Positions 14,093-23,597 of a stretch of 37,061 nucleotides of DNA are shown piece after piece (the first letter of the stretch is position 1; each line of letters starts with the position of its first letter). The stretch comes from a candidate division WWE3 bacterium RIFCSPLOWO2_01_FULL_39_13. Lineage in GTDB: Bacteria; Patescibacteriota; WWE3; 2-01-FULL-39-13. The position numbers and the translations under genes are program-made. The stretch is taken from positions 13,223-50,283 of the forward strand of contig MEVH01000015.1 of assembly GCA_001772665.1 (NCBI GenBank), read 5' to 3'. The notes beneath the pieces were generated by a model. It saw only the letters and a program-made list of their open reading frames with translations, was not told the DNA's origin and did not search any database.

Positions 14093-14818
14093 ATGCTGTC
14101 AGAAATTTTCAATAAATATCACATAGAACTTCTGAACGGGCTTAAGAAACATATTAAAAAAGAAGGATTGCAGAAACCCGAAAGCGGTAATAAGTACATT
14201 GGGACGAAAAGAATTTACTACAACATCAAGACAGAAGTAATAAACAATCTTGTAAAAAACTGGATAAAGGAGCATAAGAATCTTGGGATTTCTGAATACA
14301 CCGAATTGCTGAATTCCCTTTTTAAGGGCGAATCGCACGAGGAGTCTTCATTGGGAGGAAAACTCTTGGGATATCTGCCCAAATTAAGAAGTGAGCTGAA
14401 TCCACAAGCAATTGACAAATGGCTTGACAATGCAGATGGATGGGCAGAGGTGGACTGCATATGCCAGGCAAACTTTACCTCAAAAGAGCTCCTTCAGAAG
14501 TGGATTGAATGGGAAAATCTTATATCTAAATTCTCCACAGATAAAAACGTGCATAAAAAGCGCGCCAGCCTGGTCCTGCTGACAAAGCCAGCAAGACAAT
14601 CAGATGATTCTAGAATATCCAAACTCGCCTTTAAAAACATAGAAAAGCTGAAAGGTGAAAAAGACATTTTGATTACAAAAGCAGTTTCGTGGCTTCTGCG
14701 GGATCTTATAAAAAACCACCGCAGGCAAGTTGAAGACTATCTGTCGAAAAAAGGAGACTCACTTTCCAAAATTGCGGTGCGCGAAACTAAAAAAAAGCTT
14801 TTAACAGGAAGAAAGTGA
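14093..14818 (+). CDS. AlkD-like DNA alkylation repair protein
   Basis: 241 residues, the normal size of HEAT-repeat DNA glycosylases of the AlkC/AlkD superfamily (COG4912). Recognisable are WAEVDCIC (the repeat carrying the catalytic-region Trp and Asp), the KKRASLVLL helix after a short acidic segment, and the AVSWLLRDLIKNHRRQVEDYL helix. Enzymes of this family remove positively charged alkylated purines such as 3-methyladenine without base flipping. A TAAAAT box lies 20 bases upstream. No related repair gene is adjacent. Confidence 0.75.
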   Translation: MLSEIFNKYHIELLNGLKKHIKKEGLQKPESGNKYIGTKRIYYNIKTEVINNLVKNWIKEHKNLGISEYTELLNSLFKGESHEESSLGGKLLGYLPKLRSELNPQAIDKWLDNADGWAEVDCICQANFTSKELLQKWIEWENLISKFSTDKNVHKKRASLVLLTKPARQSDDSRISKLAFKNIEKLKGEKDILITKAVSWLLRDLIKNHRRQVEDYLSKKGDSLSKIAVRETKKKLLTGRK

Positions 14819-14933
14819 AAAATCCATTGGGACATTCCATCTTCGCGGATTGTAAATACTGCCTTTGAAGTTCGTTTACGACAAACCTCCTCAGCTACAC
14901 ACAAAATATGTCTGCGTGATAAACTTCTTGTAT

Positions 14934-16241
14934 ATGGATCAGGCTGAAAACAAAGTGCAGGATCCAGCTTTTCCTGCCAAAGATATTCCTAAAGAAAACT
15001 CAATGCTGCCGGATATGTCGGGAGAAGACAATGGAAGCAAGGTAAATCAGTCAGAATATGCAGAAAAATTACCATTATTTTCAAGACAGCAAATTAGAAA
15101 GTATATGTCTAAAGCTGTATTACTCTTCTTAATTATTTTTTTAATTCCCGCTGGAATTTTCGCATATAAAAAATTCTGGCCGATGACTCAAACGCCGACT
15201 CCTGCACCACCGCCCGATGAAAATCCAATAATCCCTCCTCCGCCCGAGAAACAACCTGTACTTTTGGCCTATGTGAAAAACCAGAAAGAAATATGGGTTG
15301 CCGACAGCAATGGTGAAAACAAAATAAAAGCTGCTGAGCTTCCCCCAGGATCTCTAAAAACTTTTACAGCTCTAAACTGGAAAGCCAAAGACAAAATCGC
15401 CTATTCAAGCTGTGAAGAAAAAACCGGATGTGACCTTGTCACCATCGATCTTAACGATAAATCAACATCCCTTGAAGACAGAACAAAAGCAACAATAATA
15501 AGAAAATTCACTTTCAGCACTGACGATAATTATTTGGCATACATAACCGATGACACTAAAAATACAAACTTATATCTTAGAACAGGCGCAATAACTTCAA
15601 GTCTGGCATCCTTTAGAACCGCTGTTGACGAAACAAAAGTCAAATCAAGGGTCTTGTTTACAAAAGACAATCAGTACGTTGTCTTTTCAACTCTCCGCAA
15701 AGACCTTATTCCTTCAAAAGAAGATAAAACCAAAATGACAGAACTTATATATCCAATAATTTATGCTTTCAGCCCAAATGGAGCAAAAGTAGACGAGATA
15801 AGAGACGCAGCCGATCCGTTCCTTGTTGAAAACAACCTAATAGGATACACACAATCAGGAAAGTTTTTATACAAAGAAATAGGATCAACCGAATTCTCTG
15901 AAATTACTGAATCATCTGGACTTCAACTGGTGATGTCTCCAGACAAAACCAAAATCGCCTACTGGAAGACAGATGATGAGTTTGCAACCTCTGTAGTCCT
16001 CGGATTATTTGAAACCAAAACAAATATCCACCGCAACATTATAAGGGGGGTAATCCTTCCCGTCTGGCTCAGTGATGATAAATTAATCGGAATAAAAGTA
16101 GACAACTGCATTGGTGAAAGCTGTCTGCTGTACGAATTTAAAACTGCAAGCATTGGAATCATTGATATAAACAACGGAAACATTCAGTTAATTGACCAGG
16201 GCAAATCCATTACCGAGGTTTCAACAAATAATGCCTATTAA
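14934..16241 (+). CDS. Membrane-anchored beta-propeller-like protein next to the secretion cluster
   Basis: 435 residues from the ATG at 14934, preferred over a TTG at 14865. A cytoplasmic N-terminus of about 70 residues is followed by one membrane segment (AVLLFLIIFLIPAGIFAY), a proline-rich linker (TPAPPPDENPIIPPPP), then about 330 residues of repeating WVADSNGE / LAYITDDTKN / YVVFSTLR strands, resembling TolB or WD40-like propeller blades. Its last 11 bases overlap the PrgI-family gene, so it belongs to that operon. The role is inferred: an extracytoplasmic scaffold or sensor of the secretion machine. Confidence 0.6.
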   Translation: MDQAENKVQDPAFPAKDIPKENSMLPDMSGEDNGSKVNQSEYAEKLPLFSRQQIRKYMSKAVLLFLIIFLIPAGIFAYKKFWPMTQTPTPAPPPDENPIIPPPPEKQPVLLAYVKNQKEIWVADSNGENKIKAAELPPGSLKTFTALNWKAKDKIAYSSCEEKTGCDLVTIDLNDKSTSLEDRTKATIIRKFTFSTDDNYLAYITDDTKNTNLYLRTGAITSSLASFRTAVDETKVKSRVLFTKDNQYVVFSTLRKDLIPSKEDKTKMTELIYPIIYAFSPNGAKVDEIRDAADPFLVENNLIGYTQSGKFLYKEIGSTEFSEITESSGLQLVMSPDKTKIAYWKTDDEFATSVVLGLFETKTNIHRNIIRGVILPVWLSDDKLIGIKVDNCIGESCLLYEFKTASIGIIDINNGNIQLIDQGKSITEVSTNNAY

Positions 16242-17823
16242 AGAAGAAACAATTGAAGGATCTGCAGGAAGAAGGCATCCTGTTCCGCAAAATGTAATGG
16301 ATGTCGAATTCAAAGTTGTTGGAGACCTGACGGTAAGACAGCTCATGTACCTGTTCGCAGGGATGAGCCTTGCCTACATATTCCATAAATCCGGGCTTCC
16401 TGCATTCTGGAGATGGGTATTTATGCTTCTTATTGGAGGATTATCTGTTGCTGTTGCATTCGTTCCGATACAGGAAAGAAGCCTTGATAAATGGCTTATC
16501 AGTTTTATAAAGGCGATGACCGGTCCTGGGCAGAGAGTCTGGAGAAAATCTTACACTCCTCCCGCATATTTTCTGGCTGACTATGCGCAGATAATTAGAA
16601 ATGAAATTATTACTCTAACACCTGCCAAAAGCCGCAGCAAACTCGACGAATATCTTGGCCAGCTGCCAGAAATCCAAACCGATATAGACAAATATGAAGA
16701 TATGAATCTTAAAAACATACATTCGGCATTTGCAAGCTCAACTGCCGATCTGCCGATTGATATACCTCAATCAGATAGACTCCCAGACATGAGAGGCACC
16801 CCAGCAGTTGCTCTAGAAACCCAAGAGGAACCCGAACCATCTGAACTTCCAGAATTTAAGCTTCCAGGGATAAAAACTTCTGAGGCAAAGACACCCGAAG
16901 TCAAGACTTTGAAACCCGCCAAAAAGAAAATGGATCAGGATGAAATAGAATCAAAGCTTGATTTTATGGAAGGATTCGACAGACGCCCGGTTAAAATCGA
17001 CATTACATCTCCGGGTCCGATAGATAGAGCTTTAGTCAATCTTCCGCCTGAATTAAGGGGAGAAATAAATATAGCCACCAAATCAAAACTTCCCACAACA
17101 ATTCTCACAGAAGATGTAGAAGAAATAAAAAGACAGGAAGACAAGCTTGCAAAACAGGCAGGCGAACTTCTCGAGGTTATGAAGAAGGCGAGAGTACAGC
17201 TTAAATACAGCGCAGACGATCCTTCTCAGAATGAAGGAAGAATAGAATTTTACAGGACAAAATACGAAAACATTTCAAAGGAAAGAGAAAAAATATCAGA
17301 AAAAATAAGCCAGAGCAAAGGAAAAGGCATAGACCAGGATCAGGCAGACAATGTTTCTCTAGAAGTTAAAGACACCGTGAAATCTCTGACAGAAAACAAC
17401 CGTAACCTGAAAAATAAGCTAACACAGATACAATCAGAACTGGATTTTCTTAAAGACAAAGCAAAGCAGATTGAAATGGCAGGAAGTCAAAGCACATCAA
17501 CAACTCCAGCCGACACCGGATCAGGATTAGCTGCTTCTCCAATCGGCTTTAATAATGCCGATCCAAATGTCATTACAGGAATAGTAAAAGGGAGGAGCGG
17601 AGATTTGGTTGAAGGCGCGGTAATTATAATAAAAGACGGTGACGGAGACGTTGTTAGAGCTCTAAAAACAAACAAGCTCGGCCAGTTCAAAACACAGACC
17701 TCTCTGCCAGACGGAAAATACACCATAGAAGTAATAAAAGGCGGAGAGAAGTTTGATATAATCTCGGTTAAAGCCACAGGAAAAAATATTCCACCAGTCT
17801 ATCTTGTTGCAAAAGAGACATAA
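16231..17823 (+). CDS. PrgI-family protein with coiled coil and C-terminal Ig-like domain
   Basis: 530 residues from ATG 16231. The first 130 form a PrgI/TcpE-like region with two membrane helices (LMYLFAGMSLAYIF and VFMLLIGGLSVAVAFVPI), found beside VirB4 in Gram-positive type IV secretion loci. A charged linker, a coiled-coil region (about residues 290-430) and a C-terminal carboxypeptidase-regulatory-like fold (ITGIVKGRSGDLVEGAVI... GQFKTQTSLPDGKYTIEV) follow. The fusion makes it much longer than plain PrgI (about 120 residues). It is coupled to its neighbours by overlaps on both sides. Confidence 0.7.
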   Translation: MPIKEETIEGSAGRRHPVPQNVMDVEFKVVGDLTVRQLMYLFAGMSLAYIFHKSGLPAFWRWVFMLLIGGLSVAVAFVPIQERSLDKWLISFIKAMTGPGQRVWRKSYTPPAYFLADYAQIIRNEIITLTPAKSRSKLDEYLGQLPEIQTDIDKYEDMNLKNIHSAFASSTADLPIDIPQSDRLPDMRGTPAVALETQEEPEPSELPEFKLPGIKTSEAKTPEVKTLKPAKKKMDQDEIESKLDFMEGFDRRPVKIDITSPGPIDRALVNLPPELRGEINIATKSKLPTTILTEDVEEIKRQEDKLAKQAGELLEVMKKARVQLKYSADDPSQNEGRIEFYRTKYENISKEREKISEKISQSKGKGIDQDQADNVSLEVKDTVKSLTENNRNLKNKLTQIQSELDFLKDKAKQIEMAGSQSTSTTPADTGSGLAASPIGFNNADPNVITGIVKGRSGDLVEGAVIIIKDGDGDVVRALKTNKLGQFKTQTSLPDGKYTIEVIKGGEKFDIISVKATGKNIPPVYLVAKET

Positions 17824-18515
17824 TGGCCAGTAAAATCTTGGCGACAACACAGGAACATCTAGACATAGCCGATATAAAAGATAATATTGTTGTATTAAAA
17901 AACGGTGGTGCAGTCATAGTTCTTGAGACAACTGCAATAAACTTCGATCTTCTTTCGCTAAGAGAGCAGGATGCAGCCATCGCTGCCTTCAGCTCACTTT
18001 TGAATTCCCTTTCATTCCCTATACAAATTACAATGAGATCAAAAAGGATGGACATCAGCGACTATCTTGAAAAAGTTAAAGAAGTTGAAGCAAAACAATC
18101 AAGTTCGAAAATAAAAGAGCAAATAGTCGCCTATCGGACATTTATAAAAGATGAGCTTGTAACAAAAGGCGAAGTGCTGGACAAGAAATTTTATGTTTCT
18201 GTTCCTTACAAAACTTTCCTTCCGTCAAGCACGCCTTTTGGCTGGATTGAATCACTAATAGAAGGAAAGAAAAAAGGCCAAGGGAAAATAAATGTTGACA
18301 AAATTCTACAAGAAGCCAAAGCAGATCTTGCTCCAAAAATTGATTTTATGATAAAAGAATTTTCACGAATCGGGATCAAAGCTTTACAGCTTAATACGGC
18401 TGAGCTTATAAAATTGTTCTACGAGATATACAATAGCGAAACTTCGCAGACGCAAAAAATCCGCGGGGATATTAATGAGTATACTTCGGCGCTGGTAGAG
18501 CCAAAAATCGCATAA
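17823..18515 (+). CDS. Detached TraC/VirB4 N-terminal-domain-like protein
   Basis: 230 residues, no membrane helix and no P-loop. The N-terminus (about 10-70) reads as a beta-rich domain with FPIQITMRSKRMDISDYL, resembling the N-terminal domain of TraC/VirB4 ATPases, which docks the ATPase to the membrane complex. The start codon overlaps the stop of the PrgI gene, and the VirB4 ATPase starts one base after its own stop. I infer that it forms a complex with that ATPase. The family call rests on context as well as sequence. Confidence 0.55.
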   Translation: MASKILATTQEHLDIADIKDNIVVLKNGGAVIVLETTAINFDLLSLREQDAAIAAFSSLLNSLSFPIQITMRSKRMDISDYLEKVKEVEAKQSSSKIKEQIVAYRTFIKDELVTKGEVLDKKFYVSVPYKTFLPSSTPFGWIESLIEGKKKGQGKINVDKILQEAKADLAPKIDFMIKEFSRIGIKALQLNTAELIKLFYEIYNSETSQTQKIRGDINEYTSALVEPKIA

Positions 18516-18516
18516 A

Positions 18517-20967
18517 ATGGGTATAAACCTGCCGTTTTTAAAAAAGAAAGAAAGAAATTCAGATCCAAAGACAGAAAACTCTGCTGGTACTGAAACAAAG
18601 AATTCTGAAAATCCCAACGAATCAAAAGTCGCTGCTGCAGCTTCATCTTTTGTAATGAAGAAAAAGATGGAAAATATTGAAAATGAATCAACTGCTGAAA
18701 GAAAACTGGCAAAAGGAATTCCAAGTGTTCAGGATATCATTGCTCCAAGCGCGATAGAAGTAGATTTCAACTATCTTAAAATCGGCGACAAGTATTTCAG
18801 GACTCTCTTTGTATCAGGCTATCCCCGCTTTGTAGGAGCAAACTGGCTTGAGCCGATAATAAACTTCGACCGCTCCATTAATATCACAATGTTTTATTAT
18901 CCGATTAATGCAAGAAACGTTCTTGACGACCTGAGACGCAAAATTGCAGAAATGGAGGCGACAATCAATATTGCCCGCGAAAAAGGCCGAGTAATCGACC
19001 CGGCTGTCCAAGCTGCCCTCGGTGATGCAAAATCATTACAGGAACAGCTTGTAAAAGGCATAGAAAGGTTCTTCCACTTCTCTTTTTATGTCACGATATC
19101 AGCCGACACGATAGATGAACTTAACAGTGTCACCTATCAGGTTGAATCAACGCTTGGATCCCTTTCTTTAATATCCAAAAAGGCAACGCTTGAAATGGAG
19201 CAGGCTTTTCAGACAAGCATCCCTGTATGCCTCGACAAACTGCAGGTAATCAGGAATATGGATACAACCTCTGTAGCCACAACATTTCCATTTACATCTT
19301 CAGAACTTACCGCCAACGAGGGAATTTTATATGGAGTAAACCAGCACAATGGCTCGCTTGTAATTTTTGACAGGTTTTCGCTTGAGAACGCAAACTCTGT
19401 GATATTTGCAAAATCAGGCGCAGGAAAGTCTTATCTTGTAAAACTAGAGGCTCTCAGGTATCTGCTTTTTGGAGTTGATGTCATTGTAATTGATCCTGAA
19501 ACTGAATACAGACGGCTTTGCGAAGCAGTAGGAGGAGAATATATTGACTTCAACATGAAGAGCAAGGCGAAAATCAATCCTTTTGAACTGCCCGAAACTG
19601 CAGAACAGGAAGATCAGCTTAGTTTAAAGATCCTCAGCCTGCATGCACTTTTAAGAATAATGCTTGGAGATATGTCCCCGTCTGAATCGGCAATACTTGA
19701 CCGCGCCCTTGTAGATACTTACCGTCTGAAGGGGATCACACAGGATCCAACAACACAGAATAGGGAGCCTCCGCTTCTTGAGGATCTCTACAAGGTCCTT
19801 CTGGCCATGGATGAGCCTGAATCGAAGTCTCTTGCCGAAAGAATGGAAAGGTACCTTAAAGGGTCTCTTGCGGGGATTTTTGACCAGCGCTCGAATGTTG
19901 ATTTAGACAACAGCTTTTCTGTGTTCTCAATAAGAAATTTGGAGGATGTTTTAAGGCCTATCGCTATGTTTATGATACTTGATTTTATATGGACGAAAAT
20001 CAAGCATGATATGAAAAAGAGGCTTTTGATACTTGATGAGGCCTGGACTCTTATGAGATACCCAGATTCAGCTGCTTTCGTTTACTCGCTTGCAAAAAGA
20101 GCCAGAAAATACTACCTGGGATTAACAACTGTAACTCAGGATGTTGCTGACTTTCTTAATACCGACTACGGAAAGGCGGTTGTAACAAACTCGTCTATAC
20201 AGATTCTGCTTAAACAGCATCCGGCAGCAATAGATAGAATAGCCGAGGTGTTTTACCTTTCAGAAGGAGAGAAGAATCTTCTTCTTTCAGCTGGAATCGG
20301 AGAGGGCCTCTTTTTTGCAGGTGCAAATCATGTTGCGATTCAGGTAAGGGCATCAGCCCAGGAACATAGGCTTATAACTACAAATCCTGAGGAGCTTTTG
20401 AAAATGAAACGTGAATCTGAAATAGATCCTGAAATTTTAAAATCGGCTCAAAGGACTGGTACTTCCGGGGGAATGCAGGCGACGGCTCCAACAATGACTG
20501 AGACGGAATATCAGACCCCAACTAGTAACGCTGAAATACAGACAGAGGCACCAGAGATACAGCCAGATGTTTCAATGGACCAGACAGAAATTCTGGAATC
20601 TCCAATAGGAGCTCCACAAATTCAGCCTGAAGCGCCGGCGTCTGAAACAGTAGCTCAAAAATGGAGTTCAGCAGCCCAGACTCAGACAGCTCCAATGGCG
20701 CCAAAGAGGCCTGCTCCGCAGCTTCAAAATTTGAAACAGTATCAGAATCAAAACCGTACTCAAACACCACCACGGCCATCACCGGAACAAACCCAGCCGG
20801 ATCCACATTCTCCTGAACCAATCAAGGATCAAGACCCATCAATACCTCCAAAACCAGTACAGAGTCAAACCATACCTCCACAAAGACCCGTAATGCCAAA
20901 TCCCTACTCAACAGGCCTTGACGAACAAGGAGATTTTACAAAAGGAACAATAAATCTGAACCAGTGA
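18517..20967 (+). CDS. virB4: VirB4/TraC-type conjugation or secretion ATPase
   Basis: 816 residues. Walker A is AKSGAGKS at 298-305, with VDVIVIDPETEY just after; Walker B is LLILDEA at 503-509, followed by W and TLM; an arginine-rich AKRARKYYLGLTTVTQD segment is typical of VirB4. The enzyme powers type IV secretion or pilus assembly at the inner face of the membrane. The last 170 residues are low-complexity, rich in Pro, Gln and Glu, and probably disordered, which is unusual for the family. No relaxase or coupling protein lies in the window, so DNA transfer is not shown. Confidence 0.9.
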   Translation: MGINLPFLKKKERNSDPKTENSAGTETKNSENPNESKVAAAASSFVMKKKMENIENESTAERKLAKGIPSVQDIIAPSAIEVDFNYLKIGDKYFRTLFVSGYPRFVGANWLEPIINFDRSINITMFYYPINARNVLDDLRRKIAEMEATINIAREKGRVIDPAVQAALGDAKSLQEQLVKGIERFFHFSFYVTISADTIDELNSVTYQVESTLGSLSLISKKATLEMEQAFQTSIPVCLDKLQVIRNMDTTSVATTFPFTSSELTANEGILYGVNQHNGSLVIFDRFSLENANSVIFAKSGAGKSYLVKLEALRYLLFGVDVIVIDPETEYRRLCEAVGGEYIDFNMKSKAKINPFELPETAEQEDQLSLKILSLHALLRIMLGDMSPSESAILDRALVDTYRLKGITQDPTTQNREPPLLEDLYKVLLAMDEPESKSLAERMERYLKGSLAGIFDQRSNVDLDNSFSVFSIRNLEDVLRPIAMFMILDFIWTKIKHDMKKRLLILDEAWTLMRYPDSAAFVYSLAKRARKYYLGLTTVTQDVADFLNTDYGKAVVTNSSIQILLKQHPAAIDRIAEVFYLSEGEKNLLLSAGIGEGLFFAGANHVAIQVRASAQEHRLITTNPEELLKMKRESEIDPEILKSAQRTGTSGGMQATAPTMTETEYQTPTSNAEIQTEAPEIQPDVSMDQTEILESPIGAPQIQPEAPASETVAQKWSSAAQTQTAPMAPKRPAPQLQNLKQYQNQNRTQTPPRPSPEQTQPDPHSPEPIKDQDPSIPPKPVQSQTIPPQRPVMPNPYSTGLDEQGDFTKGTINLNQ

Positions 20968-20985
20968 AACGCTGCCTCAGGATAT

Positions 20986-21014
20986 CAGGGTGATCCCGTT
21001 TACCACAGTCCCTC
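20986..21014. repeat. 29-base intergenic repeat, copy 1
   Basis: Matches 29096-29124 at 24 of 29 positions, both 15-18 bases after the stop of a rightward gene and both containing CCCGTTTACC and GTCCCTC. Function unknown; possibly part of a 3' hairpin. Confidence 0.5.
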
Positions 21015-21117
21015 TTTAACGTTGCCGTCGCAACCTTTTACACGTTTTAATAGTTTTTCAATCACAAGTTTATCTTTAACTAAAGTCAACTTTACTAGAT
21101 TTTTCTTTAATAAGCTT

Positions 21118-21123
21118 TAAAAT
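21118..21123 (+). promoter_or_regulatory. -10 box of the NUDIX gene
   Basis: TAAAAT, 7 bases before the ATG at 21131; leaderless arrangement. Confidence 0.5.
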
Positions 21124-21130
21124 CTAACCA

Positions 21131-21829
21131 ATGAGAGAACGAGAAATACATCCAATTCAGGCTGAAGTCCTCAAATTTCTCCTTTTCAAACCAAAAGCCA
21201 GGTATTCAGAACTAAACATTACACGAATCACATCAGACCATTTTAATTTTCACATAAAGCAACTACTAAAAGAGGGTCTTGTAATAAAGACCGAAGACGG
21301 ATTATACGAACTTACTACGACAGGAAAGGAATTTGCAAATCGCTTCGATACACAAAAAGTTGAAATAGAAAGACAAGCTAAGATTGGAGTGTGCATGTTA
21401 TGTAAGCACAACAAACATAATGAGACTTATCTTGTCCAACAGAGACTGAAACAGCCATATTATGGATATTTTGGATTTATCACAGGGAAAATCACATGGG
21501 GCGAAACTGTTTATGAAACTGCTAAAAGGGAACTAAAGGAAGAAACCGGACTTAATGGAAGCCCAAAGCTTGTTGGAATAGAACACAAGATGGATTTTTC
21601 AAAAAAAGACAAAACATTACTAGAAGATAAATTCTTTTTTATAATAAAAGTAGCTAATCTTAATGGGGAACTCGCCGAAGAGTTTGACGGCGGAAAAAAT
21701 ATCTGGATGCCTAAAAAGGAAATACTAAAACTTCCCAATCTATTTCATGATGTCCCGCTTCTTATATCAATGGTCGAAAAAGAGACGATAGAGGTTTTGG
21801 AGAAGAAGTACTACGTCGAAAGTTACTGA
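21131..21829 (+). CDS. NUDIX hydrolase with N-terminal winged-helix domain
   Basis: 232 residues. Residues 1-70 look like a winged helix (HPIQAEVLKFLLF, then HFNFHIKQLLKEGLV and a beta wing DGLYELT). Residues 85-225 are a NUDIX domain with a complete box at 119-141 (G119, E125, R133-E134, E137-E138, G140). NUDIX enzymes hydrolyse nucleoside diphosphates linked to another group. The HTH-NUDIX pairing is known in regulators such as NrtR, but there the order is NUDIX then HTH; here it is reversed, so a regulatory role is only possible. Confidence 0.8.
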   Translation: MREREIHPIQAEVLKFLLFKPKARYSELNITRITSDHFNFHIKQLLKEGLVIKTEDGLYELTTTGKEFANRFDTQKVEIERQAKIGVCMLCKHNKHNETYLVQQRLKQPYYGYFGFITGKITWGETVYETAKRELKEETGLNGSPKLVGIEHKMDFSKKDKTLLEDKFFFIIKVANLNGELAEEFDGGKNIWMPKKEILKLPNLFHDVPLLISMVEKETIEVLEKKYYVESY

Positions 21830-21941
21830 TACTCTATTTAAACTTCTGATAAAAAAATTATCAAAAAACTCAAAAGGGTCAAATGGTAGCACTTCAAAGG
21901 GAACTGTCTAAAACGGAACGGTTCCAAATGTAAACGTAATA

Positions 21942-22466
21942 CTACCCCCACATTGCAATTAAAGAGGGATATCTTTTTATCCTGAGGTGATCCATTAACG
22001 CTAAATTCCAGCCGGTGTGTAGAATCTCATGAGAGTTTAGACTCCATAATGCCACGGTCACACCAACAGGATTTCGGCTCCATGGAACCCTTGTTACCTT
22101 CTTATTTATCTCTGGATCACACAAAAACGTAAACAGCTCACGATTAGCGTTTGCCAGTTCCTTAAGCAACTTTTCTTTCGACATCTCTTTAAAAGCTAAT
22201 GTTTTGACAGATATAGAACCAAACTTTATTTCTCCTGCTTGGGCACCATCCAAGTAACTCCTTTGTACACTTATCTGGTGAGCAACACTCTCTCGAGGAG
22301 TATCAGATTTCGTTTCGAGACTGTCTACCATTCGAAAATCGTACTTATCCTCAGGGATTAGCTCAAAGAAATCGCGGTTGATTCCCCAGCTCCTTAAATA
22401 TGCAGTCCAAAAAGCCAAAGCCCCTGGATCTGTCATCTTTGATGTTTCTAACGTCTTTGTGTCCAT
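21942..22466 (-). CDS. DinB-like protein
   Basis: 174 residues, a four-helix-bundle DinB/DUF664-type protein. The likely metal-binding histidines are in SVAHQISVQRSYLDG and in the late helix LNSHEILHTGWNLALMDHL. DinB-like proteins include thiol transferases and damage-induced proteins of unknown reaction. It is the last gene of the leftward operon, 19 bases after dnaN, and probably shares its transcript. Confidence 0.75.
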   Translation of the reverse strand: MDTKTLETSKMTDPGALAFWTAYLRSWGINRDFFELIPEDKYDFRMVDSLETKSDTPRESVAHQISVQRSYLDGAQAGEIKFGSISVKTLAFKEMSKEKLLKELANANRELFTFLCDPEINKKVTRVPWSRNPVGVTVALWSLNSHEILHTGWNLALMDHLRIKRYPSLIAMWG

Positions 22467-22485
22467 ATTGCTGCTTTGAACACCC

Positions 22486-23595
22486 CTACCAGTTTGCCTT
22501 CATTGGCATGACGATGTATAAGTAGTGATCTTTGCCTTCGAATTTGAAAAGACCCGGTTTAAGGGGTTCTGAAATTTTAAAGACAAGATCGTCTTCGGTG
22601 GCATTTGCCAGAAATTCAAGCAGATATTTTGCATTAAATGCTATTTCGACCTCTTCGCCGGTGACCTCTGCACTCATTTCGTTGCTGCTGCTCCCAGTTT
22701 CTGTCGGCTGGGATATAGACTCAACAGATCCTTTTTTAACAACAAGCTTTACCATATTACCGCTTTCGCGAGAGAAGATATTGGCAAGCTTAATCCCATT
22801 TTCAAATTCCGATTTGGATATATGAACTTCAGAACTGAATTCTGCAGGAATTATTGACTGATAATCAGGATATTCTCCATCTATTATCCTAAAATGAGCC
22901 TCCATATCGGCTGCTTTCATCGCAACAAGGTTACGCTCCGGATCAACAACCAGGGTTAACTTCTCGTCCTCAGTTACAAACGCCCGCCCGACTTCAATAA
23001 AAGACCTGGCAGGAACAATAAACTCAATTTTCTCAGAAACGCTTTTGCCAAGCTTCATTTTGTACTCCGCCATTCTAAAGCCATCAGTACCAGCAAAAAT
23101 TATTGAGGAGCCTTCTGCCTTGCAGTAAATTCCAGTCAAAACCGGCCTTCCCTCGTCTGATGCAACCGTAAAACCGACAAGCTGGAGAACCTGCGTAAAT
23201 TCCTTTGCGGATAACTCCACCTCTAGACCTTTATCAACAAGATCAATAGTTGGGAATTCCCCGGCGTCTGCTCCTGCAAAACTTGCACTGGATTTATCGG
23301 TATTAACCTTAAAAATCGACCCTTTCAGCTCCGCATCAATTTTTTCCCCAGAAACCTGAGATACAAATTCAGCAAGAAGCCTTGCCGGAACAGCAATTGC
23401 CCCATCGCTGTCAACCTTGGCGCCGATCTTTGCAGTAATTGAAAGCTGCAAACCCGATGCCGTCATGCTAAGCCTTCCCTTTTCGGTCTTGATAAGAACA
23501 TTTGATAAAATGGGCATCGAGGTACGGGAATTAATGGCCTTGCCGACAACATTAAGCCCCTTGAAAAAATTTTCTTTTAGTACAGTAAACTTCAT
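22486..23595 (-). CDS. dnaN: DNA polymerase III beta subunit (sliding clamp)
   Basis: 369 residues, full length with three clamp domains. It starts MKFTVLKENFFKGLNVVGKA, and has the conserved FSSEVHISKSEF region near residue 245 and the C-terminal YLYIVMPMK that forms the partner-binding pocket. It holds the polymerase on DNA. Its start is 2 bases after jag. The usual dnaA-dnaN pairing is broken: dnaN sits at the end of the leftward rpmH-rnpA-yidC operon, on the other strand from dnaA. Confidence 0.97.
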   Translation of the reverse strand: MKFTVLKENFFKGLNVVGKAINSRTSMPILSNVLIKTEKGRLSMTASGLQLSITAKIGAKVDSDGAIAVPARLLAEFVSQVSGEKIDAELKGSIFKVNTDKSSASFAGADAGEFPTIDLVDKGLEVELSAKEFTQVLQLVGFTVASDEGRPVLTGIYCKAEGSSIIFAGTDGFRMAEYKMKLGKSVSEKIEFIVPARSFIEVGRAFVTEDEKLTLVVDPERNLVAMKAADMEAHFRIIDGEYPDYQSIIPAEFSSEVHISKSEFENGIKLANIFSRESGNMVKLVVKKGSVESISQPTETGSSSNEMSAEVTGEEVEIAFNAKYLLEFLANATEDDLVFKISEPLKPGLFKFEGKDHYLYIVMPMKANW

Positions 23596-23597
23596 AA

